Below the pieces are notes generated by a model. It was not told where the DNA came from, searched no databases, and was given only the letters and a program-made list of their open reading frames with translations. A stretch of 64,000 nucleotides of DNA from Opisthorchis felineus (taxonomy: Eukaryota > Platyhelminthes > Trematoda > Opisthorchiida > Opisthorchiidae): the NCBI GenBank assembly GCA_004794785.1, contig SJOL01007141.1:2201414-2265413 (forward strand). Reading direction: 5' to 3'. Positions 47,566-58,934 of this stretch are shown here, piece by piece. How positions within the stretch are numbered: the first letter of the stretch is position 1; every line of letters begins with the position of its first letter. A program made the position numbers and the translations under genes.

Positions 47566-50430
47566 CTTGAGGGAGAGGACAGTCGAAAGAAAAGATCAAA
47601 CATACCGGCATCGGACAGCGACTTTGATATTCTGTTGTGCCTGTTCGTTCGGCATTATGACAACCAGTGAAATAAACCGCTCCCGTAGAGTGACTTGTAG
47701 TTTCGGGATACTCGGCCTTCAACTTCTTATATGAATATATATATATATAATCTGAAGCGGAAAAGGTTATAGTTTTTCAAAGGTTGCAGCTATCACATAG
47801 AACACCCGAGATAAAATAATCTTCGTTAAGACAGGGTAGACGAGTGTGTTATAACCAGCCCTGAATCCATTTGGGCAACCGGAATTTGATACAGCGTAAT
47901 TTCGATTTCGGAGCAGAACATCGATGGCAGACAGCACACCGAATTTCTGATGGGAATACTTAGAGCTGGTTAAGATTAACTTAATATGATTTGCCGAAGG
48001 CAAACGTCCACCCCATCTCAATTAACCGTAGGTGATATAATGTCTTATAAGCATATTATACTCGATTTCTTTCGATAATGCATTAAGCGGTAGCTATAAC
48101 TCGCAGATTTGAGATGGTCCGAGTTCTGTGGAAGTGCCAGAAGCTCGAATTCCCTCTTCGACAGTTATATACTCACAACAGTTCGGAAGGCCAAAAGGAC
48201 ATAATTTAGGCACAGTCTTACAGCTGCCACACGGTTACCACGTGTAACCATTTTGAATGTAAACAAAAGCATTCACGAAAACAAAGGATAAAATATAGCA
48301 AAGTGCAAGACAACAGGCAAGACAATGAACTTTATTTTCTGTTGCTGAAGAATCCTCAGACAATCGTTTTACCCGGGAGACAGAGAAGTATAGATTATGA
48401 AAAACATGTAGAGGAAGGCTGAAAAACTAGTAACCTAAGGGGGGATCATGAGGGACTTAGTGAGACGGAGACGTTTCATGATGGATAACAAATAATTCGG
48501 GTACTAACTCTAAAAGTTCGGCCCTTAAGTAGGACTCGGAAGTCATCAGGCAGAATAAGTAACCAGAGTCTTTATATGCTAATTTTCTTGCGCACATATG
48601 CACACTAGTGCTGTACAATGAGCGTAACGAGTGAGGAACATCATTAGGTATCGTTTTAAGAAGGCTTGTACAAGCATTCGTACACCTATCAAACAAGGTA
48701 TCCGCCGAGAAACTGAAGGGGAAGTTACCGGAAGTCCATAAGAGTCACATGCATCGTTTGAGAATTATTTACTCTTCTTTAACGATCTGCTGAAAATGGT
48801 GGGTGAACAAGATAAAACAACCGCTAAGGCAGTGGCATATGTAACGTTTCGGAAAATATCTAAGGAAGAAAGTCACCATATAAAACAGTCCAGCCTGCGA
48901 ATTCTAAAGATTTAGTCAGCATGTGCGTGCCATGTAAAATCGAAGGACGGTTTGCAATTAGCTTGAGGTAGTGGACAAGTTGACAGTGGTTAGGTCCAAA
49001 TTAGATGTAGATTCAAGATGCCTATCTCGCCTTGGTATGGACACAATCCCAGTTCATGTGGGTGAGTTTGGCTGTAGGGTGGTATCTTGTGTCCATTGAA
49101 ACGTAGCTTTCATGTCCTGTTTGAACGAGTAGGCACTGGGCGATGCAAAACATGCTTAATCAACAGCAATGTCGTTCGCATATTTTGTCACAGCGCACTG
49201 TTCGTCCAGTTTTAAAGTCTGTGTAGACAGGGAGTCGAAGTGCTGACAAAACAGGTGATTGAGGTACGCCACATTCACTGGCAATAGTCTTCGGCAACTT
49301 TCCGCCAACCTGAACGTGCTGCTTTCAGTCGGTAAAGCAGTTGTGTAATATGAACAGGAGTTTTTCTATGTCTATCCCGGAAAGTCCTGCAGCAGGAATG
49401 AATCGAAGGCACTGCGAAAGCGTATAGAGCCGACATCTAAAGCCTTCAGGATTGTGCGGCGGACACAGGCTACTAAATCCACGTTAGATCAACGCACACT
49501 GTAAACAAATTGGCGTATACCGCTGGATGCGCTCAAGGAAGACTTTGTAATGCCAAGGAATGATCGCTATAGCACTGCAGAAAAGCGGAGGTGCATGAAA
49601 TTAGACGGAATTTCGGTGAATCACCACTAGGGCCGGACTTCGGGTATAGGAGTTGTTCCAGGAATTTTCCACCCATTGTGAATACAAGATACTCTTACGA
49701 CACAATTGAACAACTGACACAAAGGAAAAGGGACTTCTGAAGCGCGGCACTTAAACGCCAGCGAGGTCTGCCACTATTGGTTGCCAACCAAAACGAATGG
49801 GTCGGAAGCTGCATGCGCGTGTGCAAAAGTGTCAAAGTTAGCACTAATGTGACTGACGCTGAGTCGGCGAGCTGAACCACCTCTTCGTGGTGTCGACTGA
49901 GTAGCCTGGACGTCAGTCTGGGTGAGCTAAGAGTTCAGCAACTCCAGACAGGGATAACCACCCTGTTTGGTTTCAATGTGCTGGTTACTTTCGACAATGT
50001 ACACTACGAATCATCTGGCGCCTCCGCACAAATTCCAACCAATACACAGGAGAGACTCGTGGGGCTCATGTGTGAGGAATTTAGCAAGTGTTGCAAATAG
50101 AAAGCTGACTAGGTAGCCCACCATCGAGTTCACGACAATGAAAGTGTTGGTAGGAATATGGTCACCCAATTGGACTGAGCTGATTGTTCCCATCTTTTTC
50201 CGGCGAAGATTGGGTTGTGTCTACGTGCTAGCTGGGTGATTTAGGAGTTTGATGAATTATTTCTATCACGTTGATAGTCTAATTACTTGAGTAGGATAAC
50301 TTCAAGGAAGAAGACAAAGGACACCAGATGAAGATCGGCTATATTGCAGATGAACCAATGGAAGAAAGAGCGCTGCGGCTCAGTTGGCTACAACAGAGAG
50401 AAAATGAAATCTCAGTGAAATACTACAAAG
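47566..50430. other. Upstream of kinesin-5, nothing assigned
   Basis: Expected to contain, or lead to, the first kinesin-5 exon on the minus strand. I looked for a VVVRC reading before a donor and did not find one. A short TA tract occurs near 47735-47750. Confidence 0.4.
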
Positions 50431-50692
50431 GGTAGAATTGTTCGTTAGGACCTGACCGTCCTAACAGATTGGCCTGAGTCAACATCGCCGGCACGCACAC
50501 CCCACCCAGTATAATGCAGATAAGCTTGGCCGTGCGAAGTATTCCGGTGCCCGCTGGTCCCAACAAGAGTCACAATCGCTCTTGCGCCGGGCTAACCATT
50601 TGTATCCGTCTTGTGGCACGCAAACCGCACTGTTCGCCAGATTGTAGTATTTTCCTGGGCGATCGGCTATCAGCATCAAAACCAGGTTACGG

Positions 50693-52438
50693 GTGCTTAA
50701 CTGGCAAGCACAACAGGACGAATCATCATCTGGTGGCCCTGACCAAACTATCGGTCAAATAACGGCCTACTCGTCAGAAGCTGATGACTATAGCGTCCGG
50801 TTTAAACAAACCGTGGATTGCGCCGTGTCACTCTTGGAATCCCATGCTGACAGTTCGCTTGCTAGTGTTGACCTCCTGGCATTTGCCCGAGGGTTGCAGT
50901 CTGGCATCATGACACCGGAGCAAGTCCTGTCGCTTCTGGACCTCCACGCCTCCAGGACATTTCCACACATCTGGAAAACTGTATCCCGACGCCGTCGTCA
51001 GTTAGCCCATCGGATTCCGGTCAACCGAAAGCAGATCCGCCGAGCCAACTACGCCGCCATCCAGACCCTATACCACCAAAGACGGAAAGATGCAGCGTCT
51101 GCTGTGCTCGATGGGTCATGGAAGGATCTATACAAAGGTAACTGCGGCCTACCTCTGAACGCCGAGCAGTACTGGAAACAGGTGCTCTCAGCTCCAAAAC
51201 ACGTGGATAGCCGGCCAAGTCGCGTAGTAGTACCATCCGATTGGAGCTTGATCGAGCCAATTACAGGAGAGGAAGTCGGTCGTACGATCCGTTTAATGGG
51301 CAATTCGTCCCCAGGCCTGGACAAGCTCACGCCCAGGATGCTCCGCCGGTTCAATGCTAACGCGCTTGCTGGGTATTTCAACTTACTCTTATTATCTGGG
51401 GGTTGTCCCCCACATCTGTGCCGTGCCCGTATTATTCTAGTTCCGAAGGTCCCAAATCCGACTTCACCGGATCAACTGAGACCGATCTCCGTGTCATCCA
51501 TTCTTGTCCGATGCTTTCATAAGGTGCTTGCTCATCGCTGGAGTCGTAGGTTGCAACTGCCCTCACTCCAGTTTGCATTTCTGCATCGAGACGGTTGTTT
51601 GGAAGCTACATCGCTGTTACATGCCCAGCTTCGTCACTCTTCAGCGACTGCTTCTAACCTCAGCTTGGTGTTTGTTGATATCTTGAAAGCGTTTGATTCG
51701 GTTTCGCATGGCACAATCGTCAGATCTGAAGAGGCGTTTGGAGCACCGTCACCTCTGGTTCGATACATCGCACAGTTCTATGAGAATGCTGTAGCAGTTT
51801 TCCCCAATTCCGAGGTTTACTGCTACAGAAGTGTGAGGCAAGGAGATCCACTCTCCTCATTATTGTTCATCATGGCAACGGATGCCGTTCTTGGATTGTC
51901 AATGCCGCAACTGGGATACCAGTTCCATGACACCCTAGTAGATGGTTTTGCGTTTGCTGACGACTGGGTCGTGTGTGCAGAAAGTCAGGCTCGCCCTAAA
52001 GAGAAGCTTGAAGCTGCTGTGGTCGAGTTGGGAAGAGCCGGTATGAAGATAAACGCTTTAAAGACGAAAGCGATGGTGATTTGTGGGGACAGGAAACATC
52101 GGGCGACAGGAGTCGAACCACTTTGCTTCGCCGAGGAACTCATCACTCCTCTGAGTCCGACAGACACCGTAACATATTTGGGCATCCCCTTTACTTTCAA
52201 ATGGAAAGGGGTCTTCAACCACCGGATGCATCTGCTCAAACTGCTCGATGAGGTGACGCTTGCCCCATTGAAGCCGCATCAAAGAATGGAGATCACGAGG
52301 AACTACTTGATACCGAGGCTGACATATTCGCTCGTGCTCGGCCAAGTGCACCGAAACACGCTCAAAAGGTTGGACAACTACATCAGGCAATCTATTCGCG
52401 GCTGGCTACGTCTACCGAAGGACATCCCGATCAGCTAA
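50693..52438 (+). pseudogene. R2-like reverse transcriptase
   Basis: A 581-codon open reading with all seven RT blocks, intact FADD active site and LGIPF block. The upstream in-frame stop (about 50644) and the downstream stop (52436) make the full polyprotein untranslatable as one product. In related elements the polyprotein nicks a target, primes reverse transcription from the nick and so inserts the element. Confidence 0.9.
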
Positions 52439-52484
52439 ATCCACGCCGGTAAACAACATGGGGGATTCGGTATCCCAAGTCTGA

Positions 52485-53378
52485 GTGCAACAATCCCGAT
52501 GCAGCGGAGAGCGCCTATGGAAAAGCTCCTTTCTACCCAGTGCCGAGTACCGCAATGTGGTCAACGATTCCGCATTTGGCAAGATTGTTTGGGATCTCAG
52601 CCTTCCGATCCGAGTCCATGGTGTATGCGTAAACACCGAGGAAGAGCTGGTGGTTGCTTGGGGTGATAGTCTGCACAACAGCGTTGACGGTCGCAGTTTA
52701 CGAGAGTTGGTCGCTTCGCCTCTTTCGAATCGACGGCTTGTATTTCCATATCGAGTGTCTCCTCGGATATTTATCCGCGGTATCCAGCTCCAATGCAACC
52801 TGCTCAGGACGAGAGTTAGAAGCGCTCGGCATGGTCATGGTGGCCAGACGATCTTATGTCGTGGAAACTGTGGCCAACCGGAGAGTTTGGTGCATATTTT
52901 GCAGTCCTGCTGGATCACTCATGATGCTAGATGTGCTCGTCATAATCGGGTTGCAAGGGAACTCACAAAACGTCTCCGTCGCCTGAGATACACCGTCTTC
53001 GAGGAGTTGAGAGCACCTACTTCGTCTTTCATCAAGCCTGACCTAATCGCTGTTCATGAGCGCCGAGCAACTGTGATAGACGTCAGCGTAGTCTCGGATG
53101 GGCGCGGAGTGACTGTGTGGAATGAGAAGAAGCAAAAGTATGGTGCTGGTGAATATTCCCTCGCCATAATCTCGGCCCTATGTGCAATTGGTTATGATGT
53201 CGACTTTTTGGTCCACCAACCGATGATCATCTCTTATCGAGGGGTCTGCTTTCCTCAATCCGCCAAGGCTGTTATTGGACTGGGACTTCCTAAGGTCACA
53301 GTCAGTGACTTGTGTTTGCTTGTCACTGTGGGCTCTCTGCGCACTTACGACACTTTTATGCGTGGTGCATGGCGTTGA
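52485..53378 (+). pseudogene. R2-like C-terminal zinc knuckle and endonuclease
   Basis: 297 codons in a frame different from the RT reading. CRGNCGQPESLVHILQSC fits C-X3-C-X7-H-X4-C. FIKPDLIAVHERRATVIDVS fits the PD...D restriction-like endonuclease core. Basic, lysine-rich residues follow (WNEKKQKYG). No stop interrupts it, so decay of this part is limited to the junction frameshift. The printed start is an alternative codon within the shift zone and is not a real initiator. Confidence 0.85.
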
Positions 53379-53929
53379 GTGTACATTCTTGCCATTGAAT
53401 CTCACACCAGACCCAATATGACGGACATTTTGTGCCTGATGTGCGAGTCTTGACTGTGCTAACGCTTACCGCGCCTTGAAGAGCATTCAGCATTGTTTGT
53501 CCTTTCTTCGGTTGTTGGTCTTTACACGCGTGTTTCCACACCAAAAATTCCTACATACGTTGAGATTCATCTTGTCTGACTGGAACTGTTGGTGGCATGA
53601 CTTCGAATGAGACGCTTCTCTCTGTTTATCTACTATTCTCCTGTAACCCTTTCACATTCGTCGCTTGCATTCACTTTTTATGTCTGTGACCATGCTCTTC
53701 AACAATAAACGATAGTATATGTACCCCCTGGTTGGGTAGATGTATGAGCTGGACGGTGACGCAAAACTCGGAAGACAGCGGACCAGGTAAACAAAACGTG
53801 CTACTAAGGACCAACTTTTTAGTAAGTGGGTAATCCGCAGCACGAATTCCAAGTAAAATCACTGTGTCTTTGACCAGCAAGCTGCAGGAAAGCATCCAAC
53901 TGTTGGTGAAACCTTTCAGCAAGTCATCG

Positions 53930-55108
53930 TCATCATCGATGGCACGCCATCAGTGTTTAAACTGATGCGCCGCTGCCGTACAGCAAGTACACTAGCCGGT
54001 GGAGGTTAGCAGCCGTTTTGATAAGGTGGCAATCAAAGATGTATCGCATGTCCTGGACTAAAGCAGGCACGAAGTAGAAATCACCGAAGATAATCGAAGT
54101 ATTATACGCATGACCCAACGTTCGCGCTACATCTTCAACAGATGTACCTATCATGGGGGATTCTGAGGCAGCCTGGTAGATACAGGTATTATACGGATAA
54201 ATCCATCGGAGGAGAGAAATGTGTGAACAATATCCACATGTTCGTGTTTGAACTGGACATCCAGTGTGAAAACTATGCCGAAGTAGAATGAAGTATTGAC
54301 GAATTCTGCTCTGTTGGCCAGGAGTACATTTTGACACGGGTGATGCAGTTTCACAAAAGCTGCTCTGGCCTTCCTAATCCGGATGGAAATATCATATTTC
54401 GCGAGACCACTGGGACTGATGCGGCTGCCCAGGCAGACAAACTTGTCTACTACCTCAATCGGCTCATCCGCAAGCATGAGGTTAGAGTTCGAGTCCACCA
54501 AGTCTTGCAGTAGCACTTTACACTTTGCAGGTGTGAAGCGCACGTCAAACCGTGAGGCAGAATTATTTAGCTTATTTACTATTGTTTGCATTACGACAGT
54601 GCCAGATCCCAGGAGAGCTATGTCGTCTGCGTACTCGATATCTGTGAGCGAATGCCCCGGGAGCACCCCGACCCCACAGGCACTAGAGGCTGGTAGTGAG
54701 TTTTCCATATTCGTATAAATGACGAAGTTGAAGAGGAAAGGTGAAAGGGAACAGCCAAGCCTGACATCAATTGATGTGGTGAACTAAGGCGAGAGCTTTC
54801 CGTAGACCTTCACACGGCCGCAGGAGTTGGCGTCATGAATTTATGGAGGACACCTTTCTCCACAGAGTCAAAGAGAGCTTTCAGGTCAAGAAACACAACC
54901 ATTGTTGGTTGCTGGAAACAGTGCTGCTGTTCGAGAATCAGTCGGAGAGTAAAGATGCGATCGACGCATCCTCTTGCAGGAAGGAACCCAGCTTGATATT
55001 CGTGGATATGCCTCTCCCTGTGTTCAGTCAACCGTCAAAGGATAAGACCAGAGAGGACCTTCGAATCCACAGCTACTAGGCTGATGCCACGGTGGTTTTC
55101 TGCTGAGG
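53930..55108 (-). mobile_element. RTE-type retrotransposon fragment with intact YADD
   Basis: On the minus strand: ENHRGISLVAVDSKVLSG (about 55060-55110), then EYQAGFLPARGCVDRIFTLR, MVVFLDLKALFDSVEKG, IEYADDIALLGSG, FTPAKCKVLLQDLVDSN and VVDKFVCLGSRISP. These are successive RT motifs of the RTE clade, spread over two or more frames. The C-terminal half is degenerate. The 3' end near 53930 shares the GGCACGCCATCA-TGTTTA block with the copy at 9460. Its 5' side is cut by the start of the CsRn1-like LTR near 55110. Confidence 0.85.
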
Positions 55109-55109
55109 A

Positions 55110-55855
55110 TATCAATATCCCCAAAATCTCCCTATCATTATGTGTGCTAGCGAACTTCCGGCGTTTTTCAAGGTCAAACTAAGGGTATATATTCAGTGTC
55201 ACTTTTCTGTAGATTGTGGTGTTTTTTAACTTTCTTTTGCTTCCATTATGACATTACGTATTTCCTCAATTGCATAGACGTTTTTTTGTGTGAATACGAA
55301 AAACTACAAAAACGCGCAATTGTACAATTTACATACAATACAAGCGTGGTCACGCGCTTCGACTTTATCTTCTGATTTCGCTCGCGCTTACAGCGAGCGG
55401 TCATTCGCGAGTTTCATGTGCTACCTCTGGTAGCAAAATATTTCAGACTATTCCGGAGTTTATTATATGTGAGAGCTGTTCAAAAGAAGGCCCCTGGACA
55501 TCCATAATTGGATTATTATTTGTTCACTGACCTGGGCCAACGACGAACTATTTTAAAGAGAACAATTCTTAGTGAGTCTGTTCCATTTGACCCTCCTTAA
55601 TATTGTGCACCCAATCTGGTGTTGTTATTTTTAATTCTTTGGCACACACTCCTGGTAAATTAGCTTTTTGGGTAGCCAGACAACTACAAGATCGCCTTTT
55701 GTTCGGGGCATCATAGTTGAGTCCAAGGTTTCTTCTTCATACTATTCCGCTGTACTAGCAATCGGGATCAGGCAACATAACTGGGGATAGAACGTCGTCA
55801 CAGTCCGTTCATATTATCGTTTGCTCGCTGCGTTATCGAAACTTAACATATTTGG
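55110..55855 (+). repeat. 5' LTR of CsRn1-like element
   Basis: The first ~105 bp (55110-55215) and the last ~170 bp (about 55690-55855) match the 3' LTR in order. The 475 bp between have no counterpart there, so either this copy gained an insert or the other lost it. Confidence 0.7.
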
Positions 55856-56039
55856 TGACGCAAGATGGAGGCAGATCAATTCAAAGTAATGTGTGAGCGA
55901 AAACTGCAACCCCTAAACGTACTTACTTAACAACTACATCTTTGGCTTCACCGGCTGCATCGAGCCTCCCGCAGTCGGTTGACGAAATCGCTGGCAGTAT
56001 CAACGAGTTTTGCCATGAACCCCCGCCTGGCATAACGTT

Positions 56040-56800
56040 TGATGCTTAGTTTCGTCGCTATGAAGACTTGTTCAGGGTCGACTTTTCAATTCAGGATGAT
56101 AGTTGGCAGGTTCGCCTCCTGCTCCGCAAACTTGGAACAGCAAAGCAAGATAAGTAACTATATTCTTCCAAATTATCCACGTGACTTCACTTTTTACGAA
56201 ACGATTCACACGCTTTCGCAAATATTCGGCGACCAAACGTCAACTTTCAACATCCGTTAGCGACGCCTGAAGCTGGTGAAAAGTGACGCAGACGACTTTC
56301 TCACATATTCTGGCATCGTGAACCGGGGGTGCGAACGGTTCAAACTCGGATCGTTAATAGAAGTTCAGTTCAGGTCGCCGATTTTCACATGCCGTCTACA
56401 ATCCTTGAAGGATGCAGAAATCCGTACCCGACACCTCAGCCGCGTCGAGCAGGGCTCATCAATGACGCTGCAGGCCATCACCTCGGAATGTGAACGACTG
56501 CTCAACCTGAAGCATGACACCGCGATGGTCCAACTTGCGGGTCGTGGCGGTTCCGAAGTTCGTGCAATCCATCAGGCTACGCAACAGCCTGGCCCTGTCA
56601 ATTCCGGCCCGACCAAATCGTCCTCGCAGTGTTCTGGTCCGAAGCAAAGTAAAGGTACAAAGAAGACACCACCTTCACAATGTTGGCACTGTGGATCCTG
56701 ACACTCCGTCAGGTTCTGTCCCTAAAAGCAGCATCCGTGCCCCCAATGTAAGTCCGTAGGACACAAAGATGGTTATTGTCGGCCACGGATGCATGCGGCC
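56040..56800 (+). pseudogene. CsRn1-like gag
   Basis: Readings over two frames: FRRYEDLFRVDFSIQDDSW and VRLLLRKLGTAKQDK, then KSDADDFLTYSGIVNRGCER, KLGSLIEVQFRSPIF and MTLQAITSECERLLNLKHDT. A CCHC knuckle CPQCKSVGHKDGYC is complete, but the adjoining one is interrupted by a stop (CWHCGS then stop). Confidence 0.8.
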
Positions 56801-56869
56801 TCTGGTGTTGCCAAGCTGTCATCACGCGTTCTTCCCAAACCGAAATCGAAACCGGTTGGCTCCTCTCGC

Positions 56870-57565
56870 AGTTTGATGGCTACTTTCCAGATCAACACCC
56901 CAGGTCACCGAAAGTATCTCACAGTCACCGTCAATGGTCGTCCAGACCGTCTGCAGTTGGACATTGCGTCGGAAATTACCGTCATTTCGGAGAGGCTTTG
57001 GCGCACGCTCGGGCAACCCCCGATCAGACAAGCCGCTCCAACTGCTGCCACTGCCTGCGGTGGAGGGCTAAAACTTTCCGGTGAGCTCCAATGCTGTGTA
57101 TCTTTTCGGGGAACTACATTCGTCGGTTATGTATGTAACGGCAGCTGAGCTGAACTCATTGGGTCTTGATTGGTTTGATCGCTTGGTGTTAGCCGACATT
57201 CCAATCAGTGTCATTTGCAATAAAGTTCAGTCTCCCACGGCGCCTCGAAATCATGCAATTGACTTTATCAAGCGATTTCCAGTTGTTTTCCAATCCGGTC
57301 CCGGTCACTGCACTGCGACACAAGTGGTCCTCCATCTCCTGCCGTCCAAAGGGACTAGATCCGTACGCTTCCCTCCCACTGGTAGATGCCGAACTTCAAC
57401 GGCTGGAACAACAAGGCCTTCTGTCGCCTTTATCCTACTCCTCCTGGGCAGCGCCGATCGTCGTGGTGACGAAACCCAACGGTGGACCGACCGACGCCGC
57501 CGCAAGCCGGAACGTATCCAGATCGACCCACGTCGAGTTCATTACTGACTTTTCAAAAGGGGAGG
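56870..57565 (+). pseudogene. CsRn1-like pol: protease and RT N-terminus only
   Basis: The protease active site reads LQLDIASEITVIS in place of the usual LQLDTGSD-T-IS, so the catalytic triad is changed. FIKRFPVVFQSGPGHCT follows in one frame, then VDAELQRLEQQGLLSPLSYS and WAAPIVVVTKPNGG in another. RT stops soon after; RNase H and integrase are absent before the 3' LTR. Confidence 0.8.
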
Positions 57566-57567
57566 CG

Positions 57568-58930
57568 TTGGGGGTTTCAATATCCCCGAAAACTCTGTAT
57601 CTTTATGTGTGCTAACGAACCTCCGGCCATTTCTGAGGCCAAACTATTCAGTGTCACTTTTCTATAGATCGCCTGTTGCTAGGAGTACTAAAGTTGCGTC
57701 CAGGGTTTCGTCCTCTTACTATTCCGCTGACCTGTTGATGGGATTTGCCACTAAGTTCTGCACCCGTCCTTTATGACAGCATGGCGGTCTTGATGGCTTC
57801 AAATTTCTGGCGTAGTTGCCGAAACGCCGCGAGCAACCGTTATCCATTCAATCTGAATTTTCGTGGTCTACACTCACATGATTTTCCAACTAAATCGAAA
57901 TTACCGATGACTCTACATTGGCCTTACTCTACCCGTGTCAATCACCGCGTCTAACCCAGACCGGGCTGCCACGGAAAGGCGTACCCCCTGTTTGACTGCG
58001 GCAACCTTGACGACCGTTACGGGGCTGTCCATAAACCGAATTATGTCAGTGCACTGATGGCATGGCACTGCCATACCCAGTCTGATGGAACTCCAGCGAC
58101 CACCTTCTTCAGAGTCCCGACCAGAGCCTCTCGCCCGCTCGGGCCTGTATTCGCAACCACAAACATTTTGTTTTCACCTGGCCCCAACCGCCTCGTCCTA
58201 AACCGCACAAAATATCGTTCGGATTTAACCAACCTAGTTTCCTGTCGCAATTTCGGTTTGCTTCTTCCACAAGTTCAATTTTTATTTACGGTGTTTGCTT
58301 GGCCCTATGAATTGGCACTATTTCTCCATCAAAACTACCCTGTACACCTGACCTTTCTACAACAGTAACACCAGTGAGTCTACTCAGTTTCAATTTTAAA
58401 AATATTTTTGGGACAAAACTTGTCATTTGTCTCCGGATCGAATTCTTCAACCTCCATCTCCATTTTGCATTTTTTGACCCTAGCCATTTACTCGCCCTCC
58501 CAAGGTCACTCATGGCCATCAAAGGTTTTCAGTTTTAGTTCAGGTCAGCAGGCTTCAGATTTGAACTTGTCGTACCCCTTGTACATTGTCCTCTTTTATC
58601 GGTTCCCACATCTGCGGTGACTTTTCGCGTAATAAGCACGCCCGTTGTGTTGTTATATGCCGCGTTCATGTTGCAACAACCCGATCATGTTTCAACCGGC
58701 GTGCCCCGTACAAGTTGAGAAATAAACCTATTATTAGTATTAGTACATCCGATAATGCCCACTGCTCACGACGCTGCCACTTTTCCACTCAATCCCTTGT
58801 ACCCACAACCCCCTCAGTCACGCTTTTATTCTGACTGTAACATTATGACCATGCCTGACGGTAGGCCACCTACCAGTTGGGAATAAACATTGTTATTATT
58901 ATCGTTTGCTCGCCGCGTCGTCGAAACTTA
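57568..58930 (+). repeat. 3' LTR of CsRn1-like element, split by an insert
   Basis: LTR sequence runs from 57568 to about 57760 and resumes for the last ~30 bp at about 58900-58930. The intervening 1.1 kb is foreign. Confidence 0.7.
57770..58903 (+). mobile_element. Non-LTR retrotransposon 3' ends inserted in the LTR
   Basis: Two successive units end alike: CAAGTTGAGAAATAAACC then TATTATTAGTATTAGTA (to 58746), and CCAGTTGGGAATAAACA then TTGTTATTATTATC (to 58903). Each has AATAAA just before a TTA-type repeat tail, as in CR1-like elements. The 57780-58570 part is unassigned but probably belongs to the insert. A CTGCCATACCCAGTCTG-TGG block at 58068 recurs at about 62200. Confidence 0.6.
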
Positions 58931-58934
58931 AAAT

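Larger units (their letters stand above)
50440..53720 (+). mobile_element. R2-superclade non-LTR retrotransposon, inactive
   Basis: In one frame from about 50465: the end of a zinc finger (QIGLSQHRRHAHPTQYN), a Myb-like stretch (ARWSQQESQSLLRRANHLYP), then a stop at about 50644. The frame continues into the 581-codon RT reading (50693-52438). RT motifs include VPNPTSPDQLRPISVSSI, VFVDILKAFDSVSH, RQGDPLSSLLF and FAFADDWVV. APLKPHQRMEI and GWLRLPKD are typical of the R2 thumb. A TAA at 52436 and a frameshift near 52500-52540 separate the C-terminal part, which has a CCHC knuckle (CRGNCGQPESLVHILQSC) and an endonuclease motif KPD-11-D (KPDLI, VIDVSV). The product ends at 53378 and the 3' UTR runs to about 53720. 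Confidence 0.9.
55110..58930 (+). mobile_element. CsRn1-like Ty3/gypsy element, internally deleted
   Basis: A 5' LTR (about 55110-55855) and a 3' LTR beginning near 57568 share TCAATATCCCC, TATGTGTGCTA-CGAAC, ATTCAGTGTCACTTTTCT and TACTATTCCGCTG. The LTR end ATCGTTTGCTCGC-GCGT-TCGAAACTTAA occurs at about 55816 and again at 58903. Between the LTRs are gag (CsRn1-like), a mutated protease and only the first part of RT; the rest of pol is deleted. The 5' LTR is followed by TTGGTGACGC, a plausible start of a primer-binding site complementary to the usual tRNA end. Confidence 0.85.

Noticed and set aside
55370..55420. Self-complementary TCGCTCGCGCTTACAGCGAGCG near the LTR
   Set aside because: An imperfect local hairpin within the 5' LTR region, without independent support as a ribozyme or origin.
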